Part shown: piece by piece, positions 7,870 to 16,755 of the stretch
How positions within the stretch are numbered: the first letter of the stretch is position 1
Layout of the letters: every line of letters starts with the position of its first letter
From: Flavobacterium psychraerolatum
Lineage (GTDB): Bacteria; Bacteroidota; Bacteroidia; Flavobacteriales; Flavobacteriaceae
NCBI RefSeq assembly: GCF_025960985.1
Contig: NZ_JAOQMX010000014.1
Location: 1 to 64,000, forward strand
Direction of reading: 5' to 3'
DNA: 64,000 nucleotides
The notes under the pieces: generated by a model
What the model saw: the letters and a program-made list of their open reading frames with translations, nothing else
The model's database searches: none
Told to the model about the DNA's origin: nothing
Program-made: the position numbers and the translations under genes

Positions 7870-8271
7870 TTATTTTATCTCTTGGCACAATTCTATTAAG
7901 ATGCCGTTCGTATTTTTGGGGTGTAAAAAGACGATACGTTTATTGTCTGCACCAATTCTCGGGATTTCATCTATAAAAATAAAGCCTTCTTGTTTCAATC
8001 GAATCATTTCTTGTTCGATATTCATTACCTCAAAAGCAATATGGTGAATGCCTTCTCCTTTTTTGGTCAGGAATTTTGCAATTGGGCTTTCTGGGTTTGT
8101 AGCCGCGAGGAGTTCTATTTTAGTAGGACCGTTTTTAAAAAATAACGTATGCACGCCTTCGCTAGCGATTTCCTCAGATTGATATGCAGCTACTCCTAGT
8201 AATTTTTCAAAGAGAAGGCTAGAGGTTTCCATGTTTTCGACTGCGATTCCTATGTGTTCAATTTTTTTCAT
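7870..8271 (-). CDS. mce: methylmalonyl-CoA epimerase
   Basis: Interconverts the (S) and (R) forms of methylmalonyl-CoA, linking propionyl-CoA and succinyl-CoA. 133 residues with the vicinal oxygen chelate fold: two beta-alpha-beta-beta-beta modules. The metal-binding His sits in IEHIGIAV at the N-terminus, a second in IHHIAFEV mid-protein, and the end LHPKNTNGILIELCQ supplies the Glu ligand. Length and motifs match the family closely. It is divergent from the lipoprotein gene at 8436; no methylmalonyl-CoA mutase gene is in this window. Confidence 0.93.
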   Translation of the reverse strand: MKKIEHIGIAVENMETSSLLFEKLLGVAAYQSEEIASEGVHTLFFKNGPTKIELLAATNPESPIAKFLTKKGEGIHHIAFEVMNIEQEMIRLKQEGFIFIDEIPRIGADNKRIVFLHPKNTNGILIELCQEIK

Positions 8272-8435
8272 TGGGAGTACTTATTTTTTGATGTCTGCGT
8301 TCGGCAAATTTAAACTATTCAGTATTGTTTTGATATTCGAAATTAATTTTAAAACAAAGAACTATAATAGTTTATTAAAAATTTCTATACCCGTAAATAT
8401 AATTGTTATTTTGTACTCTTTAATTTTGCTAACTC

Positions 8436-10091
8436 ATGTTCGAAAAAAATAGTATTGCTTTTTGTTTGGTTCTTATTCTATCTCTTTTAGGTTGTGCTAA
8501 AAGAGGAAACATCACAGGTGGTCTAAAAGATACGCTAGCACCAATTTTAAAAGCTAGTTCTCCGAAAAATTTCACGACTAACTTTCACGACAAAGAAATT
8601 ATCCTGACTTTTGATGAATACATAAAATTAAAAGACATGAACAAGCAACTTGTGATTTCACCACCTATGAAACATGAGCCGTTGATCACGCCTACCAATG
8701 CAAGTAAATATTTAAGGATAAAAATAAATGATACATTACAGCCCAATACAACCTATAGTTTGAATTTCGGACAAAGTATTACCGATAATAACGAAGGGAA
8801 TCCTTTAAATCAGTTTAAATATGTGTTTTCAACAGGTCGATATATAGATTCACTGTCACTAGGAGGAACTATTAAAGATGCATACGATAAAGAATCAGAT
8901 TCGTTTGTATCGGTGATGTTGTATGAAATGAATGAAAATTTCACTGATTCAATAGTGTATAAAGAAATGCCAAGGTATGTTACTAATACTTTGGATAGTT
9001 TGAAGACTTTTCAACTCGAAAATCTTAAAGCGGGTAAGTACTTGTTAGTAGCATTAAAAGACAAAAATAAAAATAATAAATTCAACTCGAAAGATGATAA
9101 AATTGGATTTATAAAACAACCGATTACCATTCCGAATGACACACTGTTTGAAGTTGAATTGTTTAAAGAGGCAATTCCATTCAAGGCCTTCAAGCCTACG
9201 CAAGCTTCTTCAAATAAATTGTATTTAGGGTACGATGGTAAGCAAGATTTTAAATTGTCAAAACCCAATATTGTCCTCAAAAAAGGAAACGTTGTGGTGC
9301 CAACTATCGTAACTCAAATGGCAAAAAAGGATTCCTTGTTGATTTGGTACAAGCCTTTGAAGAACGACAGTTTAGTAGTTTCGATTTCAAAAGACAAGTA
9401 CCTTCAAGATTATAGTTTTAAAGTTAAAGACCAAAAAACCAAAGATTCTTTGACAGTTTCTGCTGTGCAAAGTGGAGCTATAAGTTTTAGAGATCGGTTT
9501 GCGCTTGAGACAGCTACGCCGTTAGTCAGTGTGGATAAATCTAAAATTACATTTCTAAACGCCGCCAAAGAACCCGTAGTTTTTGAAACCGAACAAGATG
9601 TTTTCAACCAGAAACTCTATATAGATTTCAAGAAATTCCCAGAGGAGAAGTACAATCTTACGCTTTTGCCTGGTGCATTAGTAGATTTTTTTGATAATAA
9701 AAGTGATACGCTTGTGTATAAGTTTGAAACAAAGCCTCTAGATCAAGTAGGGAATTTGAAAATAAAATTACAAAATGTAAAAAGATACCCCATAATTATC
9801 GAGCTCACCAATCAAGCTGGCGAAGTAAAAGCGTCTGAATATAGTACAGAAGATTCTGTTGTTAATTTTAATTTAATTGATCCTGCCATATATACGCTTC
9901 GTGTTATTTATGACGATAATAAAAATAAACGATATGACTCAGGTGACTATCTAGCAAAAAGGTATTCAGAAGAGGTGATTTATTTCTCAAAAGAAATTGA
10001 TGTTCGTGTCAATTGGGATGTCGAGCAGACCTTTGATGTAAGTTTGCCGTATGTACCAGAACCAAAAAAGAAAGCCAATAAAAAGAATTAA
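8436..10091 (+). CDS. Ig-like-domain lipoprotein
   Basis: 551-residue exported lipoprotein. The lipobox is LSLLGC, with the lipidated Cys about residue 20, followed by AKRGNITGGLKDTLAP. The N-terminal domain (about 35-120: PILKASSPKNFTTNFHDKEIILTFDEYI, then VISPPM and TYSLNFGQSITDNNEGN) matches bacterial Ig-like domain 5 (Big_5). The later part contains beta-rich repeats and two DDNKNKRYDSGDY / DKNKNNKFNSKDD segments that look like calcium-binding EF-hand-type loops (DxNxNxxxDxxD). This is a conserved Bacteroidota surface lipoprotein of unknown job. A TAATTTTG promoter-like box lies at 8421-8428. Confidence 0.85.
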   Translation: MFEKNSIAFCLVLILSLLGCAKRGNITGGLKDTLAPILKASSPKNFTTNFHDKEIILTFDEYIKLKDMNKQLVISPPMKHEPLITPTNASKYLRIKINDTLQPNTTYSLNFGQSITDNNEGNPLNQFKYVFSTGRYIDSLSLGGTIKDAYDKESDSFVSVMLYEMNENFTDSIVYKEMPRYVTNTLDSLKTFQLENLKAGKYLLVALKDKNKNNKFNSKDDKIGFIKQPITIPNDTLFEVELFKEAIPFKAFKPTQASSNKLYLGYDGKQDFKLSKPNIVLKKGNVVVPTIVTQMAKKDSLLIWYKPLKNDSLVVSISKDKYLQDYSFKVKDQKTKDSLTVSAVQSGAISFRDRFALETATPLVSVDKSKITFLNAAKEPVVFETEQDVFNQKLYIDFKKFPEEKYNLTLLPGALVDFFDNKSDTLVYKFETKPLDQVGNLKIKLQNVKRYPIIIELTNQAGEVKASEYSTEDSVVNFNLIDPAIYTLRVIYDDNKNKRYDSGDYLAKRYSEEVIYFSKEIDVRVNWDVEQTFDVSLPYVPEPKKKANKKN

Positions 10092-10145
10092 GCCGGTAAT
10101 AGGTTAGATCAAAATGAATTTTTGCAAGGACTACGTAGTCTTTCG

Positions 10146-10910
10146 TTAGTAGATTTCAAAAGTATCTGCATCGTTCAGGAAGTTGAATTTTTTTCGGGTA
10201 TTTTGAACCAGTTCTAAGTCTATCTCTACAATGAAAACAGCTTCCGTTTCTTGTGGTTCAACTAAGTATTGTCCCAGGGGAGTGATCAATTGCGAGTGTC
10301 CGTTGTAGGGCAACTTATTTCCGTCTTCGCCAATTCTATTCACGCCAATGGTATAACTTAAGTTTTCGATTGCACGTGCACGTAGTAAGCTATCCCATGC
10401 CAAAATCCTTGTTTCGGGCCAATTGGCAACGTAAATTAATAAGTCATAATTTTCTACATTTCGAGAAAAAACAGGAAAACGCAAATCATAACAAACTAGG
10501 AGACAGATTTTCCAACCCAAATAGTTGACTGTCAGTTTTTGTTTTCCGGCCGTATAGATTTTTTCCTCACCAGCAAGAGTAAACAAATGACGTTTGTCGT
10601 AAAACTGAATTTCACCAGACGGAAATACAAATACCAGTCGGTTGTAAAAATTGCCGTTTTCAGTAATTACCAGACTTCCTGTAAGTGCACTATTGTGGAA
10701 TTTGGCTGTCTTTTGCATCCACTGTACCGTGTCGCCAGTCATCGTTTCGGCTACATTTTTTGGGTTCATAGTGAAGCCAGAGCTAAACATTTCGGGTAAA
10801 ACAATCAATTCTATGTCCAAGGGTAAATTGCTAATTTTCTCGTCAAACTGATTCCTGTTGGCTTCTGGCTGCTCCCAAACCAATGCCGATTGTATCAAAG
10901 CTATTTTCAT
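10146..10910 (-). CDS. nitrilase-family omega-amidase (YafV-like)
   Basis: Probable 2-oxoglutaramate amidase, a repair enzyme that hydrolyses alpha-keto amides left by glutamine transaminases. 254 residues from the ATG at 10910 (a GTG three bases upstream would add one residue). The nitrilase Glu-Lys-Cys triad is visible: Glu in LPEMFSSGFTMNP, Lys in FYDKRHLF, Cys in CLLVCYDLRFPVF. The substitutions around the triad (GFTM, RHLF) are those of the YafV/omega-amidase branch. Cytoplasmic; stands alone, divergent from queD and convergent with the Ig-like lipoprotein gene. Confidence 0.9.
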   Translation of the reverse strand: MKIALIQSALVWEQPEANRNQFDEKISNLPLDIELIVLPEMFSSGFTMNPKNVAETMTGDTVQWMQKTAKFHNSALTGSLVITENGNFYNRLVFVFPSGEIQFYDKRHLFTLAGEEKIYTAGKQKLTVNYLGWKICLLVCYDLRFPVFSRNVENYDLLIYVANWPETRILAWDSLLRARAIENLSYTIGVNRIGEDGNKLPYNGHSQLITPLGQYLVEPQETEAVFIVEIDLELVQNTRKKFNFLNDADTFEIY

Positions 10911-10954
10911 CACCTTTATTTTTGATAAAGATAAGGATTCTGAGTATAAAAATT

Positions 10955-11060
10955 AGGAGCATAATGATTAGGGATTCCAAGTTGCCTCGTCCCGCTATAC
11001 ATTGCAATCTCTAGTTTTTGCTGTCGCAATACTAGAGGATTTTCATTTCTATCGGGGCTA
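10955..11060 (+). repeat. structured intergenic element, copy A
   Basis: About 106 nt with fixed words in fixed spacing: AGGAGC, then GGGATT(C/T)CAA at +16, CCCGCT at +36, a variable hairpin (ctctagt / actagag at 11009-11037), and ATCnnGGCTA at the end. The GGGA and TCCC words can pair. Copy B with the same skeleton is at 18312-18418 on the other strand. It lies between two divergent genes, 160 nt before queD. The remaining part of this 310-bp gap holds the queD promoter. Confidence 0.65.
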
Positions 11061-11173
11061 GAGAGAATTCTTGTTTTTATGAATTTGTTTTTGAATTTTT
11101 GTTGTTCTGGCTGCTAATATTTTTGCTATTTTCGATTATAGTCAAAAGGGATTACTATGTTCCATTTTCTATG

Positions 11174-11205
11174 TTGTCAATTCTCATTTCAATTCACTAA
11201 ATTTG
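11174..11205 (+). promoter_or_regulatory. flavobacterial-type promoter of queD
   Basis: TTG at 11174-11176, 21-nt spacer, TAAATTTG at 11198-11205; this fits TTG-N17-23-TAnnTTTG. The queD start codon is 19 nt further on. Confidence 0.7.
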
Positions 11206-11223
11206 CATTAAAATACAAACAAA

Positions 11224-11676
11224 ATGAGCAACATTAGAATCACCAAACAATTCAATTTTGAAACCGGACACGCCCTTTATGGTTACGATGGTAAATGTAA
11301 AAACGTACACGGTCATAGTTATAAATTGTCGGTAACGGTGATGGGGCGTCCGATTAAAGACCGCTCCAACGTGAAATTTGGAATGGTGATTGATTTCTCT
11401 GACTTGAAGAAGATCGTTAAAGAAGAAATCGTAGACCAGTTTGATCATGCAACTGTTTTTAATGAAACTACACCACACATTGAGCTAGCAAGAGAATTGC
11501 AAACTCGTGGGCACCATGTGATTTTGGTAGATTATCAACCGACCAGTGAAAACATGGTGATTGATTTTTCTAAAAGAATTATTAGCCGTTTACCAGAAGG
11601 GATTACGTTGTTTTCTTTAAAATTACAAGAAACAGAATCTTCTTTTGCAGAGTGGTTTGCAAGTGATAATCTATAA
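11224..11676 (+). CDS. queD: 6-carboxytetrahydropterin synthase / PTPS family
   Basis: Makes 6-carboxy-5,6,7,8-tetrahydropterin from dihydroneopterin triphosphate, the second step toward queuosine. Zinc ligands H16, H29 and H31 are in place (FETGHALYG and NVHGHSYKL), with the catalytic Cys C25 just before them. A second catalytic His lies in QFDHATVFN. At 150 residues it is somewhat longer than the 120-residue E. coli QueD, as in many Bacteroidota. The C-terminal LKLQETESSFAEWF supplies the substrate-binding Glu. It precedes lpxH by 24 nt, probably on one transcript, although the pathways are unrelated. Confidence 0.93.
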   Translation: MSNIRITKQFNFETGHALYGYDGKCKNVHGHSYKLSVTVMGRPIKDRSNVKFGMVIDFSDLKKIVKEEIVDQFDHATVFNETTPHIELARELQTRGHHVILVDYQPTSENMVIDFSKRIISRLPEGITLFSLKLQETESSFAEWFASDNL

Positions 11677-11700
11677 TTTTCAATCTCTGAAAGCTATTTT

Positions 11701-12456
11701 ATGCTATTAGCCAATACAAAAAAAATATATTTTGCTTCCGATCAACATTTTGGAGCACCAACAGCTGAGCTGAGTCTACCACGCGAAAAGAAATTTGTTG
11801 CTTGGTTGGACGAAGTCAAACTAGATGCCGAAGCAATTTTTCTATTAGGTGATTTGTTTGACTTTTGGTTTGAATACAAAACTGTTGTTCCCAAAGGTTT
11901 TGTGCGTGTTTTGGGCAAATTGGCCGAGATACGTGACAGTGGTATTCCTATCTATTTTTTTGTGGGTAACCATGATTTATGGATGCGTAAATATTTTGAA
12001 ACCGAATTAAATATTCCTGTTTATCATGATAATAAAGAGTTTACTTTTGGAGGGAAAACATTTCTTATTGGTCATGGTGATGGTAAAGGTCCAGGAGACA
12101 TAGGGTACAAACGTATGAAAAAAGTGTTTGTTCATCCGTTTTCCAAATGGCTATTTGGATGGCTACATCCAGATATTGGCGTAGGTTTAGCACAGTATCT
12201 ATCGGTGAAAAATAAAATGATTTCGGGAGATTCGGATGTTAAATTTCTAGGCGAAGACAAAGAATGGCTCATCTTGTATGCCAAACGAAAATTAGAAACC
12301 AAGCACTACAATTACTTTATTTTTGGACATCGTCATTTACCAATGATTAAATCGATCGGTGAAAACTCCGAATATGTAAACCTTGGGGATTGGATTTCTT
12401 ATTTTACCTATGGTGTTTTTGACGGAGAATCTTTCGAACTAAAAGAATATAAGTAG
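11701..12456 (+). CDS. lpxH: UDP-2,3-diacylglucosamine diphosphatase
   Basis: Calcineurin-fold phosphoesterase that hydrolyses UDP-2,3-diacylglucosamine to lipid X in lipid A synthesis, at the inner face of the inner membrane. 251 residues. The metal-binding motifs appear in order: ASDQHFGAP near 11-19, LLGDLFDFWFEY near 47-58, VGNHDLWM near 89-96, IGHGDGKGPGD near 124-134 and FGHRHLP near 213. The DFWFE and GHGDGKGPGD words match the LpxH family of Bacteroidota. Good start with a standard N-terminus. Followed by a hairpin terminator. Confidence 0.92.
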   Translation: MLLANTKKIYFASDQHFGAPTAELSLPREKKFVAWLDEVKLDAEAIFLLGDLFDFWFEYKTVVPKGFVRVLGKLAEIRDSGIPIYFFVGNHDLWMRKYFETELNIPVYHDNKEFTFGGKTFLIGHGDGKGPGDIGYKRMKKVFVHPFSKWLFGWLHPDIGVGLAQYLSVKNKMISGDSDVKFLGEDKEWLILYAKRKLETKHYNYFIFGHRHLPMIKSIGENSEYVNLGDWISYFTYGVFDGESFELKEYK

Positions 12457-12512
12457 ATTCGCTACGCTATACTGGGGTTGTCTTGTAAGGAGTACCTCTT
12501 TGCTTTGGAGAT

Positions 12513-12546
12513 AAAAAAATAGGCTGTCTCAGCGAGACAGCCTATT
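12513..12546 (-). terminator. intrinsic terminator for the lipoprotein/TonB unit
   Basis: Stem aataggctgtctc / gagacagcctatt with a 3-nt loop and, in the minus reading, a U run (12513-12519). It lies on the far side of the plus-strand terminator at 12561, so the two convergent transcripts overlap slightly. Confidence 0.85.
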
Positions 12547-12560
12547 CAAAATAGTTTTAG

Positions 12561-12597
12561 AAAGAGGCTGATCCTTTAGGGAAAAGCCTCTTTTTTT
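12561..12597 (+). terminator. intrinsic terminator after lpxH
   Basis: Stem aaagaggct / agcctcttt, 15-nt loop, then a T run ending at 12597, three bases before the stop codon of the converging gene. Confidence 0.85.
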
Positions 12598-12599
12598 GG

Positions 12600-13766
12600 T
12601 TATTGTACGAGGTAAATGTAGGATCCAGATTTATCTAGTATTACTGTAAAGCCTTCAGTCGTATTTGTTCCGTTATACACGGCTACCGTTACTAAAAATT
12701 CTTGACCTTCTTCTGCATCCGGGTAGTTTTTCTTCAAAACAACATTGAATGCTTTCAATAGTTCTGGCTCTTCCCATCCTGAGGTTCCTCCGGTTCTGCT
12801 GAAGTTTCCATAACGAGATAAGTTAGCTACTTCATCGGTTAAATCCGTATCCGAGCTTAATCCAGTAACTGCATCGGTATAATCGATAGTTTTGAATGGA
12901 TACTTGATCACATTATTAGATACCCAAACTCCTTTTTTATATTTAAAATTAGACGTTTGAGTACTCAATGATGGAATAACAACCCAGTTAGTACCATCAT
13001 ATTTATATTTTAATAGTACATCTTCAAATTTTCTAGCACTGCTGCTGTCAAAATAAGTATAAGTAAACAGTACAGATTGAACATCACCGATTTCTGCAAA
13101 TGGCTTGTAGGTTGATTTCAAATAAATAGCAATTCTTTTTTCTGCTAAATCTTTATCTGCAAAATTAGTGAAAGACTGTTCTAGGGCATTATAATCCGTA
13201 AGCTCTAACGTAAATATTCCTTCCCAAGTTAAATCTGTGTTGAATAAGAAGCTTTTGGTCACTGTTTGTGTAGTAGCTCCCAAACGAATTTTGTACGTTA
13301 ACTTTACAGCCATTCCTGGTACAGCAGTTGGGTATTTGAAATTTAAGAACTCTGCAACATCATTTTCGTTAGAGAAGTTTCCGTATTTACCAATGTTTCC
13401 TCCTTGACTAATGTAGTCTTCTGGAGTAAGTGCATAAGTAGTCGTACTTGTCAATGTATTTGGTCGATACAAGTTATATGTAATTACAGCTATAGCACCT
13501 TCTACACGAACTAATTTGGATAATATAACTGCTGGGAGTTTTTGAATAGCATCCTCTTCAGATGGGATTCCGTTGAAAATCTCGTAGTCGTCTGTTTTGG
13601 AGGTTGCGTCAATGCTAGCGTAGTCCTCTTCGGCCAAGGTATATTTTAAATCGGTTTTTATTGGGCTGGGGATGTTCCCTAGTTCATCGTATGTTTTGTC
13701 TAGTTCACTTTCACACGATAGGAATACTATAGCAAAGGAAAGAAATATGTATTTTAAATTTTTCAT
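12600..13766 (-). CDS. repeat-containing surface lipoprotein linked to a TonB receptor
   Basis: 388 residues, signal peptide with lipobox VFLSC (Cys about residue 18). No SusD-type (TPR) features are visible, so this is not a classical SusD. After the Cys the protein seems to consist of about four units of 80-90 residues, each starting near a Y-x-L-x-x-x-DY word (YTLAEEDY, YALTPEDY, FTLELTDY, YPFKTIDY) and containing a short helix before a YP-A--G segment (KYPTAVPGM, NYPDAEEGQ) and a strand VTVAVYNG-like. The YGNFS word occurs twice. It follows the TonB receptor gene by 12 nt and is surely co-transcribed, so a role as its surface partner is likely. Ligand unknown. Confidence 0.75.
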   Translation of the reverse strand: MKNLKYIFLSFAIVFLSCESELDKTYDELGNIPSPIKTDLKYTLAEEDYASIDATSKTDDYEIFNGIPSEEDAIQKLPAVILSKLVRVEGAIAVITYNLYRPNTLTSTTTYALTPEDYISQGGNIGKYGNFSNENDVAEFLNFKYPTAVPGMAVKLTYKIRLGATTQTVTKSFLFNTDLTWEGIFTLELTDYNALEQSFTNFADKDLAEKRIAIYLKSTYKPFAEIGDVQSVLFTYTYFDSSSARKFEDVLLKYKYDGTNWVVIPSLSTQTSNFKYKKGVWVSNNVIKYPFKTIDYTDAVTGLSSDTDLTDEVANLSRYGNFSRTGGTSGWEEPELLKAFNVVLKKNYPDAEEGQEFLVTVAVYNGTNTTEGFTVILDKSGSYIYLVQ

Positions 13767-13778
13767 ATGAGTTTTGTA

Positions 13779-16322
13779 TTAGAAATTAATGATTGTGCTG
13801 ATACTGAAAGTTCTTCCAGATCCAAAAAATACGGTTGCTCCTGCCGCAGTTCCGTCATTGTCGTTGGCTCTAGTAATGTATTCTGTATTGAAAACGTTAT
13901 TCATTCGAGCAATAACTTTGGTGTTCAAAGAAAGAATACGAAACTTATGTAGTATTGAAGCATCAATCAAGTGGAAGCTTGGAACTTTCCATGGATCGGT
14001 ACCTGCAGTAGTACGCGTTCCAGGGTTGAAATCAGCATAATACCTATCGTAATAATTGTAATCAATGTTCAAACTTGTTTTTGGAGTCACATGATATTGC
14101 ATTCCTAATGCTGCTGTAGTTTGTGCCGATCTCCCTACAGGTAAGTCTTTGATGAATAAATTAACGTTACTAATTACGTTTTGGTCAGAATCTGTAATCA
14201 CTGCTTTTACATCATTTTTCCATTTCCAATCTCCCAAAGAAACCATCCCTGTTAAAGTTAAGTCTGTTGATGGTCGATACTCAAAATCTAGTTCTACACC
14301 TTGGTGAAGGGCATTAACACCTAGAATGTTGGTGTAAATTACTTCTAGCGCGTTTGTTGTTGGGTTGAGTGCTGTTCTTGTATCTGTTTGTGTTCTGTCA
14401 TTCCATTGTGTTCTATAAACGTTAAGATTGGCAGCCAATTTGGGTAAACGTAAACCATAACCAAGTTCAAAACTTAATATTTTTTGGTTTTTGGCATCTT
14501 TGTTCGTTTGGTCATTATTGTTAGAAGCCCAAACAGCAGATGAATAAGGTGCTCTTTCGAAATAACCAACATTTGCAAAAATATTACTATAATCATCTAG
14601 TCTGTAATTCCCACCCGTTTTTGCTCCAAAGCCGATAAAGTTTACGTTATCTGTCTTACGTGATGGATCTGAGTCTAACTTTCTAAAGTGATCTAATCTG
14701 CTATAAGTAGTATTGGAAGCATTTACAGCTACAAATGCTGTAACTTGATCATGGTCATATTCTAGTTGTGCAAAATTTCCGATCCAGTTGACAAAAGTGT
14801 CATTGTAAAAACCGACTTTATCTCCCACTACAGCTGCTTTGTTAGGATTATTTACATCTCCATTATCTTTGTAAAATTGTCCTCCAAGTAAATCGTTAAC
14901 TTGTTTGAAGTGTGTCCCTTTGTAATAACGGTAATCCAATCCACCAGTAAAGGTATAATCATCATTTATTCTACTGGTCCAAGTACTAATTGCTCCAGCC
15001 CAAATATGATTGTTAGCAGAAGTTTGTATTATCGCGGTTGACTCTCCGTTGGCAATATTTTCTGCAACTACACGGTCAACATCAACAGGGCCAAAAGTTC
15101 CAAAACGGTAAGCATTTGGACCAGTTAGTTTTCCTTTGTCAGCACCGTCTTCAAAGCTCACGCCTCCTTTTCCAGAAGAATAATAAACGGCTGTAGAAAG
15201 TTTATTGTTTGAATTTATTTTCCAATAATGATTTAAAGAAATTAAGGGTTTATTAAATGAGTTTTGACTCAAAGCAAACAGTTGTCCGTTTTTGTATCCC
15301 CAACCTTTATTTAATTTAATTCCTCTGTCACTTGTTCTATAATCCTGAATAGATAATCGCTCAAACCGTTGACCGTGTGTTTGTGTAGCACCAGTTGCCG
15401 TTAGCACTAGACGGTGTTTCTCATTTATTCTTTTAGAGATACTTCCGAAATAAGAGATTCCTTCAAACGGCGTACCATCCACATAACCGTCTCCGCTAAT
15501 TTTGTCGGCATAAACGGTGGCAGCATATCCATTATCCATTATACCTGTCGATAGTTTAACGCCTACCTTTTGGTAGTTGTTGTTACCAACACTATAGCTG
15601 ACTTGTCCACCCTCTTTGGAGGCTGTATTGTCTGTAATGGTATTGATTGTCCCTCCTATCGATGGTACGGCTACTTTTGAGGCTCCTAAACCTCTTTGTA
15701 CTTGTATCGATGAGGAAACACTTCCTAGACCTGTCCAGTTGGACCAAAAAACACGTCCGCTTTCCATGTCATTTACAGGAATACCATTAATTAATACGGC
15801 AACATTTTCGGAATTAAACCCTCTTAATGTAATATCTCCATCTCCAAATCCACCACCTTCTTTACTTGCGTAAACTCCTGGTACCGATTTTAAAATTTCA
15901 ACAAATTCTTGATTTCCTAGTTTTAACTCAATTGCTTCCTTTTTGATTGTTGATACAGCAACTGGTGTTTTTCTTTCTACTGCTCTAGACGAAAAGACGA
16001 CTACTTCATCTAGTCCTTGTGAAGAACTTTCCAAAACGATTTCAATATATTTTGAATGAGAACTATGGAATTTTACTTTCTTGGTAGTAAATCCAATTGT
16101 CGTTATTATTAATGTTCCTTGTGTTTTATCAGTGCTAAATTGAAAATCTCCTTCTGCATTTGATATCGCTCCTTCATTTGTGCCGTCGATTACAATTGAA
16201 GCTCCTATTAATGGGATTTCATTGTCATCTTGAATGTTTCCTGCGATTACTTTCTTGTTTTGTGAATAAATTTTAGTAAGACTTACTAAAGTGAATACCA
16301 CTAATAGTACAATTTTCTTCAT
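13779..16322 (-). CDS. TonB-dependent outer-membrane receptor
   Basis: 847 residues from the ATG at 16322; an in-frame start at 16403 would add 27 residues before an otherwise standard signal peptide, so it is unlikely. Order of domains: signal peptide 1-20, CarboxypepD-regulatory-like domain about 23-100 (GNIQDDNEIPLIGASIVIDG, TTIGFTTKK), TonB plug about 110-220 (VPGVYASKEGGGFGDGDITL, NGIPVNDMESGRVFW), then a beta-barrel ending in a terminal FSISTIINF with an aromatic last residue. It lacks an obvious TonB-box assignment by eye. Linked to the lipoprotein gene downstream and divergent from a secreted nuclease gene. The substrate cannot be read; nucleic-acid or phosphate related uptake is a guess from context. 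Confidence 0.9.
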   Translation of the reverse strand: MKKIVLLVVFTLVSLTKIYSQNKKVIAGNIQDDNEIPLIGASIVIDGTNEGAISNAEGDFQFSTDKTQGTLIITTIGFTTKKVKFHSSHSKYIEIVLESSSQGLDEVVVFSSRAVERKTPVAVSTIKKEAIELKLGNQEFVEILKSVPGVYASKEGGGFGDGDITLRGFNSENVAVLINGIPVNDMESGRVFWSNWTGLGSVSSSIQVQRGLGASKVAVPSIGGTINTITDNTASKEGGQVSYSVGNNNYQKVGVKLSTGIMDNGYAATVYADKISGDGYVDGTPFEGISYFGSISKRINEKHRLVLTATGATQTHGQRFERLSIQDYRTSDRGIKLNKGWGYKNGQLFALSQNSFNKPLISLNHYWKINSNNKLSTAVYYSSGKGGVSFEDGADKGKLTGPNAYRFGTFGPVDVDRVVAENIANGESTAIIQTSANNHIWAGAISTWTSRINDDYTFTGGLDYRYYKGTHFKQVNDLLGGQFYKDNGDVNNPNKAAVVGDKVGFYNDTFVNWIGNFAQLEYDHDQVTAFVAVNASNTTYSRLDHFRKLDSDPSRKTDNVNFIGFGAKTGGNYRLDDYSNIFANVGYFERAPYSSAVWASNNNDQTNKDAKNQKILSFELGYGLRLPKLAANLNVYRTQWNDRTQTDTRTALNPTTNALEVIYTNILGVNALHQGVELDFEYRPSTDLTLTGMVSLGDWKWKNDVKAVITDSDQNVISNVNLFIKDLPVGRSAQTTAALGMQYHVTPKTSLNIDYNYYDRYYADFNPGTRTTAGTDPWKVPSFHLIDASILHKFRILSLNTKVIARMNNVFNTEYITRANDNDGTAAGATVFFGSGRTFSISTIINF

Positions 16323-16755
16323 TTTTATATGTAATTTAATTAGAACGGTAAAATTAGATATCTCATAGAGGAATGACGTTAACTTAAATTTATCTAAAAA
16401 CACCCTTATTATTAACTTAAATTTAAGAATCGCTAATTAACGTTAAGTTATCGTTATCATTTTGAAAATAAAGGAATATTACATTTAGTATTAGTATTTA
16501 GGGCTGAAATAGTCTTTTTTTGAACTATATTTATAAAAATATGGAATAACTAGAGATTAGTTTCTTTTTTTATTGATATATAGATTGTGGTTTAGCTATT
16601 AGGATTAGTATGAAGATCCTCTTTGTTGTAATTCTATTTACAATTATTTCACAAAATAATAATAATGGAATAGACACAATATCTTAACGTTTATTGCTTT
16701 TTCCTTTTTATAAAATGTTGTTTCTTAGCTTTCGATTATAAATATAATTTGAAGT
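16323..16755. promoter_or_regulatory. divergent regulatory region with 14-bp direct repeat
   Basis: 433 bp between the TonB receptor and the S1/P1 nuclease genes with no other gene. It contains the perfect direct repeat ttaacttaaattta at 16379-16392 and 16412-16425, 33 bp apart (about three helical turns), and nearby acgttaac / cgttaag words at 16377-16384 and 16440-16447. This spacing suits a cooperative DNA-binding regulator. No regulator gene is adjacent. Confidence 0.5.

Noticed and set aside
10914..11223. preQ1 riboswitch upstream of queD
   Set aside because: No preQ1-I or -II consensus is visible; the conserved element there is repeated elsewhere next to an unrelated gene.
12600..13766. 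SusD-type lipoprotein
   Set aside because: No SusD TPR region or RagB/SusD words; the protein is a shorter, repeat-built beta-rich type.
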